Origin: HNR sp040400085
Lineage (GTDB): Bacteria > Actinomycetota > Actinomycetes > Actinomycetales > Microbacteriaceae
Direction: 5' to 3'
Assembly: GCA_040400085.1 (NCBI GenBank)
Contig: JBBAQX010000008.1
Span: 1 to 64,000, forward strand
DNA length: 64,000 bases
Both the position numbers and the translations under genes were made by a program. The notes beneath the pieces are model-generated. The model was not told the DNA's origin. It did not search any database and saw only the letters and a list, made by a program, of their open reading frames with translations. Positions within the stretch are counted from its first letter, which is position 1, and every line of letters starts with the position of its first letter. Positions 1 to 10,100 of the stretch are shown piece by piece.

Positions 1-71
1 GCCTGATTGTAAAACTGGCGTTGTACCCTCCTGATAGGACCTGTAAATGACCCTGCGCTACGCCTAGGCCA

Positions 72-530
72 GTGGTCGCGGTTGAGCAGGAGAAGATTGA
101 TGAGGGCATCCCATTCGCGAGTTCCACGGTAAATGACGCGACCCTAGATGCAGGAACGACCGCAATCGAAACGGCCGGACAAAACGGCGTGCTCACTCGA
201 ACCTATGCCGTTACTCGTACTGACGGAATCGAAACGGAGCGGAAACTTATATCTGAGGTCGTAACGGTTGAACCTGTAAACGAGGTTATACGGCAGGGTA
301 CGAAGCAGCCAGCGCCGGCTCCGGCAGCGCCGCCGCCCGTTGTCGCGCCTCAAGTGAGCGGTGACTGCGATCCGAATTATGCGGGAGCGTGTGTTCCTAT
401 TGCGTCTGACGTTGATTGCGAGGGAGGCAGCGGGGACGGACCTTCCTATGTCCGCGGGCCAGTGCAAGTTATTGGTAAAGATATCTACAAACTTGATCGA
501 GATAGTGATGGCGTTGCCTGCGATAACTAG
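72..530 (+). CDS. G5 and excalibur domain protein, probably missing its 5' end
   Basis: Residues 5-80 follow the G5 pattern (IPFASSTVNDATL, GVLTRTYAVTRTDG, PVNEVIRQGT), a domain linked to cell-wall or extracellular binding. A Pro/Ala linker and a C-terminal calcium-binding-like excalibur motif follow (DCDPNYAGACVP, ending DRDSDGVACDN). Small secreted proteins with this arrangement normally begin with a signal peptide or membrane anchor. Here none is present, and an in-frame TGA at 48-50 closes the frame just upstream. The protein is therefore either a 5'-truncated remnant of a longer gene left of the window or starts at the GTG at 72 without an export signal. I favour the remnant. No clear ribosome site precedes 72. 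Confidence 0.6.
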   Translation: MVAVEQEKIDEGIPFASSTVNDATLDAGTTAIETAGQNGVLTRTYAVTRTDGIETERKLISEVVTVEPVNEVIRQGTKQPAPAPAAPPPVVAPQVSGDCDPNYAGACVPIASDVDCEGGSGDGPSYVRGPVQVIGKDIYKLDRDSDGVACDN

Positions 531-620
531 GCAATTGTCTCCCGATAATCAGGAATGCCCTGTACCCTAGATAAGGTTTTGGGGACGCATCCGCATCCCA
601 ATTGATATTTAAGAGGTAAG

Positions 621-1874
621 TTGTTGCAGAAAGACGCTCCATCAGCTCGGGCTGATAAGCCGAAGAGTTCGTCTCGGCCCACGAATCTGGGGTCGGGCGT
701 TCAGATCATGCCCGCTGCGGAGGGTTGGACTCAGAAGGTCGCAGATGATGGGCGTCCGCAGCTGCAGTTCAAGGGCCCCCGGGTCAAGCAACCGCCGACC
801 CACCTTGCTGACCTCACTCTCGAAGAGCGCATAGCAAAGGTCAAAGAGCTCGGCTACCCGGGCTTTCGTGCGAAGCAACTCTCTCAGCACTACTTCGCCC
901 GCTACACCTCCGACCCTGCGGAGATGACCGATCTTCCGCTCGAGACACGTGAGCAGCTCGCCGCCGAGCTGATGCCTCCGCTCCTCACCGAGGTTAAGCG
1001 CCTGCAAACGGATAAGGGCGACACGATCAAGTTCCTGTGGCGTCTCTTTGACGGGGCGCTTGTAGAGTCTGTCCTCATGCGTTATCCCGGCCGGATCACG
1101 CTCTGCGTATCTTCGCAGTGCGGTTGCGGCATGAACTGCCCGTTCTGCGCCACCGGCCAAGCCGGACTCACGCGAAACATGTCCACTGCTGAGATCCTCG
1201 ACCAGGTTGTACGAGCGAACAAGGTTATCGCTGAGGGCGGGCTGGGCGGGCGCAAAGGCCCGGAAGCTGAGCACCAGGAGCGCGTGACCAACATCGTCTT
1301 CATGGGAATGGGCGAGCCGCTCGCCAACTACAAGCGCGTCATGGCGGCCGTACATCGTATGGTCGATGAAGCTCCCGAGGGATTAGGGATGTCCGCACGG
1401 AATATCACGGTGTCGACAGTTGGTCTTGTGCCGGGCATCCTCAAGCTCGCAGAAGAAAAGCTGCCACTCACGTTTGCTCTCTCGCTGCACGCGCCCGACG
1501 ATGTGCTGCGCGACGAAATGATCCCCGTTAACAACAAGTGGAATGTCGACGAAGCTCTCGACGCAGCCTACAACTATTACGAGAAAACGGGGCGCCGCGT
1601 GAGTATCGAATACGCCCTGATCAAGAACATGAACGACCACGGCTGGCGTGCCGATATGCTCGCAACAAAGCTGCTTGAACGTGGAAAAGGGTGGGTGCAC
1701 GTGAATCCGATCCCGCTGAATCCCACGCCGGGTTCAATTTGGACGGCGTCAGAGCCGGATGTTGCGCGGGAGTTCGTGAACAGGCTTGTTATGGCCGGTA
1801 TACCGACTACGTTGAGGGACACTCGCGGCAAAGAAATTGACGGCGCTTGCGGCCAACTGGCCGCAGCTGAATAG
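621..1874 (+). CDS. rlmN: 23S rRNA (adenine-C2)-methyltransferase RlmN
   Basis: Radical-SAM enzyme that methylates A2503 of 23S rRNA, and A37 of some tRNAs in the family. The radical-SAM cysteine cluster CGMNCPFC is at residues 169-176, followed by NIVFMGMGEPLANY and the C-terminal LRDTRGKEIDGACGQL that carries the catalytic cysteine. At 417 residues it is longer than the usual 350-400, with about 55 extra N-terminal residues. The TTG at 621 has AGAGGT a few bases upstream, so I kept it, but an internal start such as the ATG encoding residue 30 is possible. The next gene starts 12 bp after the stop, so the two may be co-transcribed. Confidence 0.95.
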   Translation: MLQKDAPSARADKPKSSSRPTNLGSGVQIMPAAEGWTQKVADDGRPQLQFKGPRVKQPPTHLADLTLEERIAKVKELGYPGFRAKQLSQHYFARYTSDPAEMTDLPLETREQLAAELMPPLLTEVKRLQTDKGDTIKFLWRLFDGALVESVLMRYPGRITLCVSSQCGCGMNCPFCATGQAGLTRNMSTAEILDQVVRANKVIAEGGLGGRKGPEAEHQERVTNIVFMGMGEPLANYKRVMAAVHRMVDEAPEGLGMSARNITVSTVGLVPGILKLAEEKLPLTFALSLHAPDDVLRDEMIPVNNKWNVDEALDAAYNYYEKTGRRVSIEYALIKNMNDHGWRADMLATKLLERGKGWVHVNPIPLNPTPGSIWTASEPDVAREFVNRLVMAGIPTTLRDTRGKEIDGACGQLAAAE

Positions 1875-1885
1875 GCAGGCAAGGT

Positions 1886-2590
1886 ATGACCACGGAGAAC
1901 GCTGCGAAGGTTGAAGCGGAAGGTTTTGCCGGGAAGGAAAAGCCCGAGCATCCCTTCGTGAAAGCACCTGCTGGACCATACACCGGGCTGATAGTTCTTT
2001 TTTGCGCCGTCTTGCTCATCTCTAACGTGGCAGCGGTGAAGCTCATACAGAGTGGACCGCTTATCTTGGATGGGGGCGTGTACCTGTTTCCCATCGCTTA
2101 CGTGCTTGGCGATGTGATCAGCGAGGTATATGGCTGGCGTGCGGCGCGACGGGCTATTTTCTGGGCGTTTGTGTGCGCAGTTCTCGCGGCGGTAGTTTTC
2201 CTGATCGTTCAGGTCACGCCTGCGGCTGATGTCTGGGAAAATCAGGAAGCCTACGAGACCATCATCGGGTTCGTGCCGAGGATTGTGCTTGCCAGCCTGG
2301 CCGCCTTTGTCGTGGGTCAGCTGCTCAACGCCCGTGTGCTGGTATGGCTCAAAGGACGGATGCCTGAGGGTCGCCTCTGGACACGCCTGCTCGGTTCTAC
2401 CGTTGTCGGTCAGCTCGCGGACACACTCGTTTTTTGCACAGTCGCGTTTTACGGTGTGATTACGGGGGTCGAATTCCTGAACTACGTGATCACCGGGTAC
2501 GTGGCGAAGGTGGCTATCGAAGTGTTGGTGCTTCCTGTGACGTATCGCGTTGTGGCGATAGTGCGTCGCCGGGAGCAAGCGCTCGCGTAG
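1886..2590 (+). CDS. Queuosine precursor transporter (YhhQ/DUF165 family)
   Basis: Polytopic membrane protein of 234 residues with about six hydrophobic segments. It carries the family's loop signature (YLFPIAYVLGDVISEVYG, residues 71-88). The family imports queuine or preQ1-type precursors across the inner membrane. The gene lies 12 bp after rlmN with an AAGGT-type ribosome site before the ATG. It converges on tgt, which encodes the enzyme that inserts the queuosine base into tRNA, and this context strongly supports the transport role. The exact precursor cannot be told from sequence. Confidence 0.88.
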   Translation: MTTENAAKVEAEGFAGKEKPEHPFVKAPAGPYTGLIVLFCAVLLISNVAAVKLIQSGPLILDGGVYLFPIAYVLGDVISEVYGWRAARRAIFWAFVCAVLAAVVFLIVQVTPAADVWENQEAYETIIGFVPRIVLASLAAFVVGQLLNARVLVWLKGRMPEGRLWTRLLGSTVVGQLADTLVFCTVAFYGVITGVEFLNYVITGYVAKVAIEVLVLPVTYRVVAIVRRREQALA

Positions 2591-2609
2591 CAACGCATGT
2601 TTTGACTTG

Positions 2610-2669
2610 GGCCTGGGTTGTTCCGTTGGGCCCATCAGATCTGATGGGCCCAACGGAACAACCCAGGCC
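2610..2669. repeat. 60-bp perfect palindrome between convergent genes
   Basis: Positions 2610-2639 are the exact reverse complement of 2640-2669 (30-bp arms, centre AGATCT, no loop). It lies between the stops of the queuosine transporter and tgt, so it could end transcription from both sides, although no T-run follows. The arm core (GGCCTGG then TTGTTCCGTT then GGCC) recurs in the hairpin at 27829-27890, so this is a dispersed element and not just a local terminator. Confidence 0.85.
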
Positions 2670-2686
2670 GAAACCGGATTCCCGGG

Positions 2687-3979
2687 TTAGCGGGGCTGGT
2701 AGTAGCGCGGCAAGAAGTCGTCGCGGAAGTCCGCGAACGTGTCGTTTTCGATGCTTTCCCGGATGCGGTCAACCAGGCCAACGATGAAGTACTCGTTGTG
2801 GATGGTCGATAGCGTTGAGGCAAGCATTTCTTTCGCCTTGAACAGGTGGTGCAGATACGCGGCCGTGTAGTTGGTGCACGTGTAACATTCGCAACCGTCG
2901 ACGACAGGTTCGAAGCGGCGGCGGAACCTGCTCGCCGTGATGTTCACTCGGCCGTTTGGCGTGTAGAGGCTTCCGTTGCGGGCCTGCCGGGACGGCGCGA
3001 CGCAGTCGAACGTGTCGGCTCCGTTCTCGATCGCGACGAAGAGGTCGTCGGGCTCGCTGATGCCCAACAAGTGACGCGGCTTGTTCTCGGGAAGTTCCTC
3101 GTTGACCCAGCCGACGATTGTGCCGAGCATCGATTTCTCGAGGGCCCCACCGATTCCGAAGCCGTCAAAGCCGCGCTGGCCCTCGCCACGGCCGTCGTCG
3201 TGTGCAGAATCGAACGAAGGCACCGAAAGCTCCGCGAGACCCCGCGCCGCGTGGCGGCGGAGGTCTTCGTATTGAGCTCCCTGGACCACCCCGAACAGCG
3301 CCTGGTACGGGCGGTGAGAGCGTTCCTCGGTGAGCTTATCGTGCGCTTCGAGACATCGGATGGCCCACTCGCGGGTGCGTTCAACTGAGCGTTCTTGGTA
3401 ACCGCGCGTATTCAGCAGCGTGGTGCACTCATCGAACGCGAAGATGATGTCCGCTCCGATCTGGTGCTGCACACGCATCGACACCTCGGGGGTGAAGCGG
3501 TGCAGATCGCCGTTGAGGTGGGATTTGAAGGTGACCCCATCATCATCCAATTGGGCGAGCCTGGCCGCCTTCGGGGCGATGACGTCGTCTGACTGTACGC
3601 CCGCGGACTCCATCGAGAGGACCTTCTTGAAGCCGACTCCGAGGGACATGACCTGGAAGCCGCCGCTATCGGTGAAGGTCGGCCCCGGCCAATTCATGAA
3701 TGCCCCGAGACCGCCGGCCTCGTCGAGGATGTCTGAACCCGGCTGCAGGAACAAATGGTATGCGTTTGCGAGCACTGCCTGTGACCCCTGCTCGGCGACG
3801 GTTTCGGGCAGTAGCGATTTGACGGTCGCCTTGGTGCCGACTGGGATAAACGCGGGGGTCTGAATATCGCCGTGAGGAGTGTGGATTGTGCCCGTTCGTC
3901 CGAGGCTCTCGGTGCCCCCGGACGTGCCTGCTGAGGATAAGCGGGAGCGGACATCGAACCCGAAAGAATCATGCGTCAT
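2687..3979 (-). CDS. tgt: Queuine tRNA-ribosyltransferase
   Basis: Exchanges guanine 34 of GUN-anticodon tRNAs for queuine or preQ1. Visible marks are TFTDSGGFQVMSLG (catalytic Asp near residue 104), FAFDECT, FDCVAPSRQARNG (nucleophile Asp region), and the zinc site CECYTC with a later histidine in STIHNEYF. At 430 residues it is slightly longer than the bacterial norm (about 375-390) because of an N-terminal extension of about 25 residues. It is convergent with the queuosine precursor transporter. No queuosine synthesis genes are seen nearby, so the pair looks like a salvage route. Confidence 0.95.
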   Translation of the reverse strand: MTHDSFGFDVRSRLSSAGTSGGTESLGRTGTIHTPHGDIQTPAFIPVGTKATVKSLLPETVAEQGSQAVLANAYHLFLQPGSDILDEAGGLGAFMNWPGPTFTDSGGFQVMSLGVGFKKVLSMESAGVQSDDVIAPKAARLAQLDDDGVTFKSHLNGDLHRFTPEVSMRVQHQIGADIIFAFDECTTLLNTRGYQERSVERTREWAIRCLEAHDKLTEERSHRPYQALFGVVQGAQYEDLRRHAARGLAELSVPSFDSAHDDGRGEGQRGFDGFGIGGALEKSMLGTIVGWVNEELPENKPRHLLGISEPDDLFVAIENGADTFDCVAPSRQARNGSLYTPNGRVNITASRFRRRFEPVVDGCECYTCTNYTAAYLHHLFKAKEMLASTLSTIHNEYFIVGLVDRIRESIENDTFADFRDDFLPRYYQPR

Positions 3980-4156
3980 ATTAACAATCTAAACAGAACT
4001 TCAGGAACGCTTGATACCGTTGGATGTAGCGAATAGGGGCGGCGTCACTGGAGGGCGCAAAACTTTTACACTTTTCTTGGGGGCAGGTGCAAAGTTAAGG
4101 GGTGGTTTGGGTCCTTTAACAACGTACCTGTAAGCGTGGAGCCGTGAGAGTCGGCC

Positions 4157-7100
4157 GTGTTGAAGTTGAAAGTTGGAAGAATGAGTCTGTCATTACAGTC
4201 ACGTCGTGGCGTGCCGAGGAGTGCCCGCCGCTCGTCGCTCTGGGCGCTGGTGAGCACGCTGGTGGTTTCGCTCATTGTCGCCGGAGGAATCGGCGCAACC
4301 CCGGCGTACGCGGGGGTCAACGACTTCGGGCTCACGGCATCCGCCAATAAGACCGTCCTAGCGACGGCGACGGACCCGATTACCTACTCTGCGAACTTCA
4401 ACCTGCCCTCCGGCACGTATACCCAAGACGGTGTGACGCTCACCATGGTCTTTGACCGCACGGTCAAGCGGCTCAACAATGATCAGCTCGGAAACATCGC
4501 CAACGCCAAGACGGTGGTATGGAATGAGACGACCAACACACTTACCGTGACCTTTGGCCCGTTGGCTCCGGGGTCACCAACGTCGGTGAGTGTGAATGCG
4601 CGGCCATCCGGAGTGGCCGATTCCTCGTCGCCGCTGCTCATGCATGCCACCATGACGGGAACGGCCCAGGGCGGAGCGCTGCTCAGCCAGGCCGCCGATA
4701 GCGCGCCGATTACAATGCCGGCAGGCGTGACCTTCGTGCCCGTCACCCCGGGCTCGGTCTCGTTCGCGAGCACCCCGGTGGTGAACGCCTACCCTGGAAA
4801 TACTCCCCCCGTAGTGCAACACTCAACAACTCTGCTGAACGGGCAGATGACGCAGTTCTCCAACCTGCAAATCGTGACTCGCTGGACCGAGCAGGCTCCC
4901 GGAACGCAGCCCATTCCGCCGTCGTGGTTGAGTAACGGACTGAACGCGAACGGCGATACTGTTTCCAATTGCTCCAGCTCTCAAAACGACGCAATCAAGA
5001 CCGTTTATTCCTGCGGAGCCGAAGACGCTAACTTCTGGACGAACTTTACATTCAAACGTATTCCGGTAGGCACCCCGGCCGGCGCCTACTCCGTGCGCTA
5101 CACCCTGGAGGACGACCGGGACGGGACCGGCCTCAACAACATCGTTGTGACCACGGGAACCCTCACCGTGAATATCCTGGATCCGGCCGCGACAAATGTT
5201 TCATACAACTCGATAACCGGCACGACGCAGGTAGCACCGGGCGGCCTCTTCGACTGGACCCAGATCCCTGCCGCTGGTGTGTCGGCTGGCGTACTCAAAG
5301 ATATGACGGTCACCCTTCCCATCCCGGCAGGCGCCATTCCTCGCTCATTCCAAAACAGCATGGTCGGGGTGCAGGTGAAGGCCGTTCAATACACGGCTGA
5401 CCCCGCACCCAACGAATCGAGTGCCTGGCAGGCACTCCCGATGGGGGGCAGCACTTACGGCCGAATTACCCTCGCGAACCCCGAAACGATTACCGCGATT
5501 CGCTATGTGCTGGCCGATTTTACGAACGCCATCGATAGTTCAAATGGCCGCACCGCGCTCACGCTTCAGGCCACCGATGCTGTAGCGCCAGGAACGGTGC
5601 TTCCGCTCGTGACGCAATCCGTGACCTACACCGACCCGGTCGTGGGCGCCACAAGCGTTACCCCCACCGGAAACTTCAGCCGTGCGGTCACCGTTGTTGC
5701 CGATGGGGGTAACCCCGCGCTCGCAGGCGCCTTCAACGGTACCGCCGGGTCTGCCGCTCTCGGCAGCACCGTCGCGAATGGAACCCCGCTCGTGACGCAA
5801 TTGTGGACCGGCGGAAGCGGCATCAACCCAGTGAAGCAGCCATACCAGTTCTTCCTTGTGCCCAAAGGCATCGATGTGGCGTGGAACTGGACGCGGCTCT
5901 TCAGCAATTATCAGGGAGCTTTCCCTTACTCCTTCGGTTCGGGCTCGAGTAACCAGGTCTACGAACCGCTATGGAATGAAATCCACACAAGCGTCAAGCT
6001 CTCCGACGGGTCAACTCTGGTCTATGCGCTCTCACCGAACGGAGAACTCGGGCGTGGATACTCGGGCGTGACCTCGCTGCTGTCGAACTACACGATTACC
6101 CCGCGCACCGCGCTCGCAGGAACGCAGCCGGTGGTCCTGGGCGTCGGTTCACTGTCGCAGAATACATTCGATACCTCCGCCAAGAACCAGGCCGGCTTCG
6201 ATCCCGCAGATCTCTCAGCTGACGCCTCGCTCGGTGCGTATGCGGGGGTCGCGGGCGAGGTTCGCTCTGCGCTCGCGGCCGTAGGCATCACGACCAACAA
6301 CGCGCTGCTGCGCCAATCCTCGTTTGAGGTATCCCCGTCGACCTCGGTGGGCGTCTCGACCTCTGTGCAAGGATCGGAAGACACATCGCCCGTTGTGTCA
6401 AACGCGGCAAACAACTACTCCGGTGTGGGAACGGCGCGCCCCGGTGGCTCCACCAAGTACCAGGTGGCCGTCACCAACAACGGCTCCGCCGAGTACGAGA
6501 ATTTTCAATTCGTGGATGTCCTTCCCTACCTCAGCGATGCATACACGCTGAATCCCGGGGTCGCCAGAGGCTCGCAATTCGATGTGAACCTATCCGATAA
6601 CGTCAAGGTGCAGATTAACGGGACACCGTCATCCGCCATCTCGATCGAAACCTCAACCTCAGCGACTCCACCCCGATTCGACTCGGCGGGCGCCCCCGTC
6701 GCGGGAACCGGGTCGTGGACCCCGTTTACCGGCACCACGACGGGTGTGAAGGTGCTGCGAGTCCAGCTGACCGGGGGAACGAAGTTCAGGCCGGGCGACA
6801 CCGTCACGCTGAGCTTCGATGCGACCGTTCCCGCATCCGCGCCGCGCGACGGCTCGGTGGCGAAGAACACCGTTGCCTACCGCTTCGACACTGGTGGCGT
6901 AGCCGTTGCATCCGAATCCCCGGCCGTGGCAGTGAAATCGACCGCCCCAGCTGGTGATATCGAACTTGCCGGCCAGAGCTTTGTCGACACCAACTCCAAC
7001 GGCCTTCAGGGCGCTGGCGAGCCGGGGCTCAATGCCGCCGGGGTCTCGCTGCAGCTCTACAAGATGGTCGCGGGCAGTCCTGTTGCCCAGGGCGCTCCAG

Positions 7101-10100
7101 TCGTGCCGAACACTGACGCAGGTAGCGATGGCAAGTTCAGCTTCATCGGCCTGACCGCGAACGACACCTATCGGGTGAAGCCCGTGATCACCAACCCGAA
7201 CGTGCAGGTTCCGGCGGCCGCCCTCGACGGCGACGGCTTCCTCAAATACCTGCAGGTGACGGATGCCGCGGCCAACGCGCCATCAGATACCTCCTCGTAT
7301 GTGGGCTCTAGCTCATTCAGAATTGGGGATGCCGCGGGCACCGCCTCGCACTGGGTCAAGGACCTGCGCCTTCCGTTGACCGCGAAGACCACCATTTCTG
7401 GCTCGGTGATTCTGAATGACAAGAACGGTGCAGACATCTCGAGTGGGCTTGGAAACTCCCTCAAGGACTACGGTGTTGCGCTCGTGCAGGGCGCTCCCGG
7501 CGCTGAGACGACGATTGCGACCACCAAAACTGATGTTGCGGGAGCCTTCTCGTTCGCCGACCGCAGTGACCTGCTGCCCGGTGATTACCGGCTGGTGTTC
7601 ACCGCGCCGAGCGGCTCGGCCCTCACGTATGCGCCGAAGAATAACGCTTCCGTGTTTGCGGGCGGCTCCTATGCTCTCGCCGCGTTGACCCCTGGAACGG
7701 GTGCTACGGGTGTGAGTGTATACGTCACCGACACGACTGCTCCCATCGCGAGCATCGCCTCGCTCACCGGCGCCATCACGGTTGGCGCTGACCGGGTCAA
7801 CCCGACCGGTGCCGCCTTCGCTGGAACCGATGCCGGCACCTCGGTGACCGATTACGCCTGGGAGATCCGCCAGGGCACCACCGTCGTGACGAGCGGAACC
7901 GCCACCGCGGCCTCGCCCGCCATGACAGTGCCCACCACGCTCGCGGACGGCGCCTACACTCTCGTAGTGACAGCTACCGACCTGGCGAAGAATGTATCGA
8001 CCGAAGCCAGCGCCGCTTTTGTCGTCGACAAGACGGCCCCCGTTCTCAGCAGCTCTGCGAACTCGTCGACCTACGCCAAGGGCGGCACTGTACCCGTAAA
8101 TGCACAGGCCTGGATCAACCTCTACGGAGTGACAGCCGCCGACACCGGCGTGGGGATGCCCGCCGCCGGTGGGATCACGGTGGACTTTAGCGCGGTGAGA
8201 GCCTCCGCCGGAACCTACAGCGTGAAGTTCACGGGCAAGGATGCTGCCGGCAACACAACAGCCGCCTACAACGTGTCCTATGTCGTAGCCTACGTCGGCG
8301 ACCCGGTTCTCACCCCCGGCAAAAACTCGACATTCTACGAGATGGGCGCAGCCCAGCCAACAACCCCTGCCGCATGGAGCACCCTCTTCGGAGGCGTAAC
8401 AATCACGGTCGGGCCGGGAGCTACCGCAGGAGCGCTCGCGGTGGATTCTTCCGCCGTCGACTTCGGCACGGCCGGATCGTACCCGGTGGTGTTCTCATCT
8501 ACCGATAGCCTCGGCTACGGGGGAACCGCAACGGCCACCCTGGTGGTGCGCGATACCATCGCTCCGGCGATGACTCTCGCCAACTCCACGATCTCCTTCA
8601 ACGAGGGGGATGCCAAGCCCACCACCGACGTCGACTTCATCACACTCTTCGGCGCGGCCGCGACCGACGGCGGCTCCGGTGTGGCGTCGACCGCCGTCAA
8701 TTGGTCGGCCGTGAACTTCGCCAGGGCCGGGGACTACTCCGTGCTCTTCACCGCGACCGATAACGCGGGCAACGTGACGTCTCCCGCAGTGGTCGGAACC
8801 TACTCGGTGAAGTTCGCCGGTTCACCCGTGGTTAGCCTAGACAAGGCATCCGTTACCCACGAGGTCGGCGCGAAGGCACCGACGTCAAAGGCCGATTGGA
8901 TTGAACTCTTCGGGGCAACGGCGGTAGCCGCTCCCGGGGCCACCATCGCCTCGATCGCTGTTGACACCTCGCAGGTAACGGCAACCGCCCTCACGACACC
9001 CGGAACCTACATCGTCACGTTCACCGCGACAGACAACAACGGCGTCAAGGGGTCAACCACCGCCCAATTCGTTGTGCGAGACACGACCAAGCCGACCGCG
9101 AAACTGGGCGAGACGAGCGTAAAGCACGTGATGGCGCCGCCGGCAACGGCGTACAGTGCGCAGGATTGGGTGGACCTGTTTGGGGCATCCGCAAGCGATG
9201 GAGACGGCACCGGCGTCGACGCATCCACCTGGACGGTCACGGAGGGCGTGAACTTCTCGGTGGAAGGAAGCTACCCGATCACCTTCACCGTGAGCGATAA
9301 GGCTGGGAACGTATCGGATAAGGTCACCGGAACCCTCGTGGTGCAGGCCCCGCCCAGCTCCGAGACGGTTGCCGTTCGAATCGCGCAGAACTCCTCGGCA
9401 AACCTCGACCCGATCGCGCTTGCCAAGACGACAGGAACGCTGCAGGTCCTCGGAACCGCGCAGCTTGGAACGCCGGATCAGGGCGGTACTCTTGCGCTCA
9501 GCTCCGGGCGCGTGGTCTACACGCCGGCCAAGGACTACGCCGGAGACGAAACCTTCGTCGTAACGGTTGTCGATGACCTGGGCCAGACTGGTTCCGAGAT
9601 CTACACGATCACCGTGGTGCCGAAACCGACCATCGCGGCGGATACCGTATTCGAATACACGGTTCCCCAGGACGGTGGGTTCTCGATCAACAATGTTCCC
9701 GGCCTGGCTGGTCTCGTGTCAGGAAGCGCGCTCGCGGTCACCGGAGTTAACGCCCCGAGCGACTTCCACGGAGCAGTAACCTTCGACGATGCAAACGTCA
9801 CGTTCGCCGCAGACGTATCGAACTTCGCCGGTGTCCAGGTGTTTACGTTTACCGTTGAAGACGACCTGGGACAGCAGCTCGAGGTTCCCGTTCAAGTGAC
9901 CGTCGCCGCGCCGACGCTTGCGATCGATAAGACCCAGGGTGCCGCCGAGAAGACCCGGCTCACCGTCACGACAACGGGCCTCGTGCCCGGAAAGGTCTAT
10001 GCCGTGGAGTTCCACTCGACTCCCGTCCCGATTGGATCGATCACGGCTGCTGTAGACGGATCCGGGTCGCTGGCATTCACCGTCCCAGCGGGTGCCGAAG

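Noticed and set aside
1577..2653. Minus-strand ORF of 358 codons across rlmN and the transporter gene
   Set aside because: Overlaps two confidently identified genes and its protein has no family resemblance. High-GC shadow.
2846..3388. Plus-strand ORF of 180 codons inside tgt
   Set aside because: Antisense shadow of a highly conserved gene.
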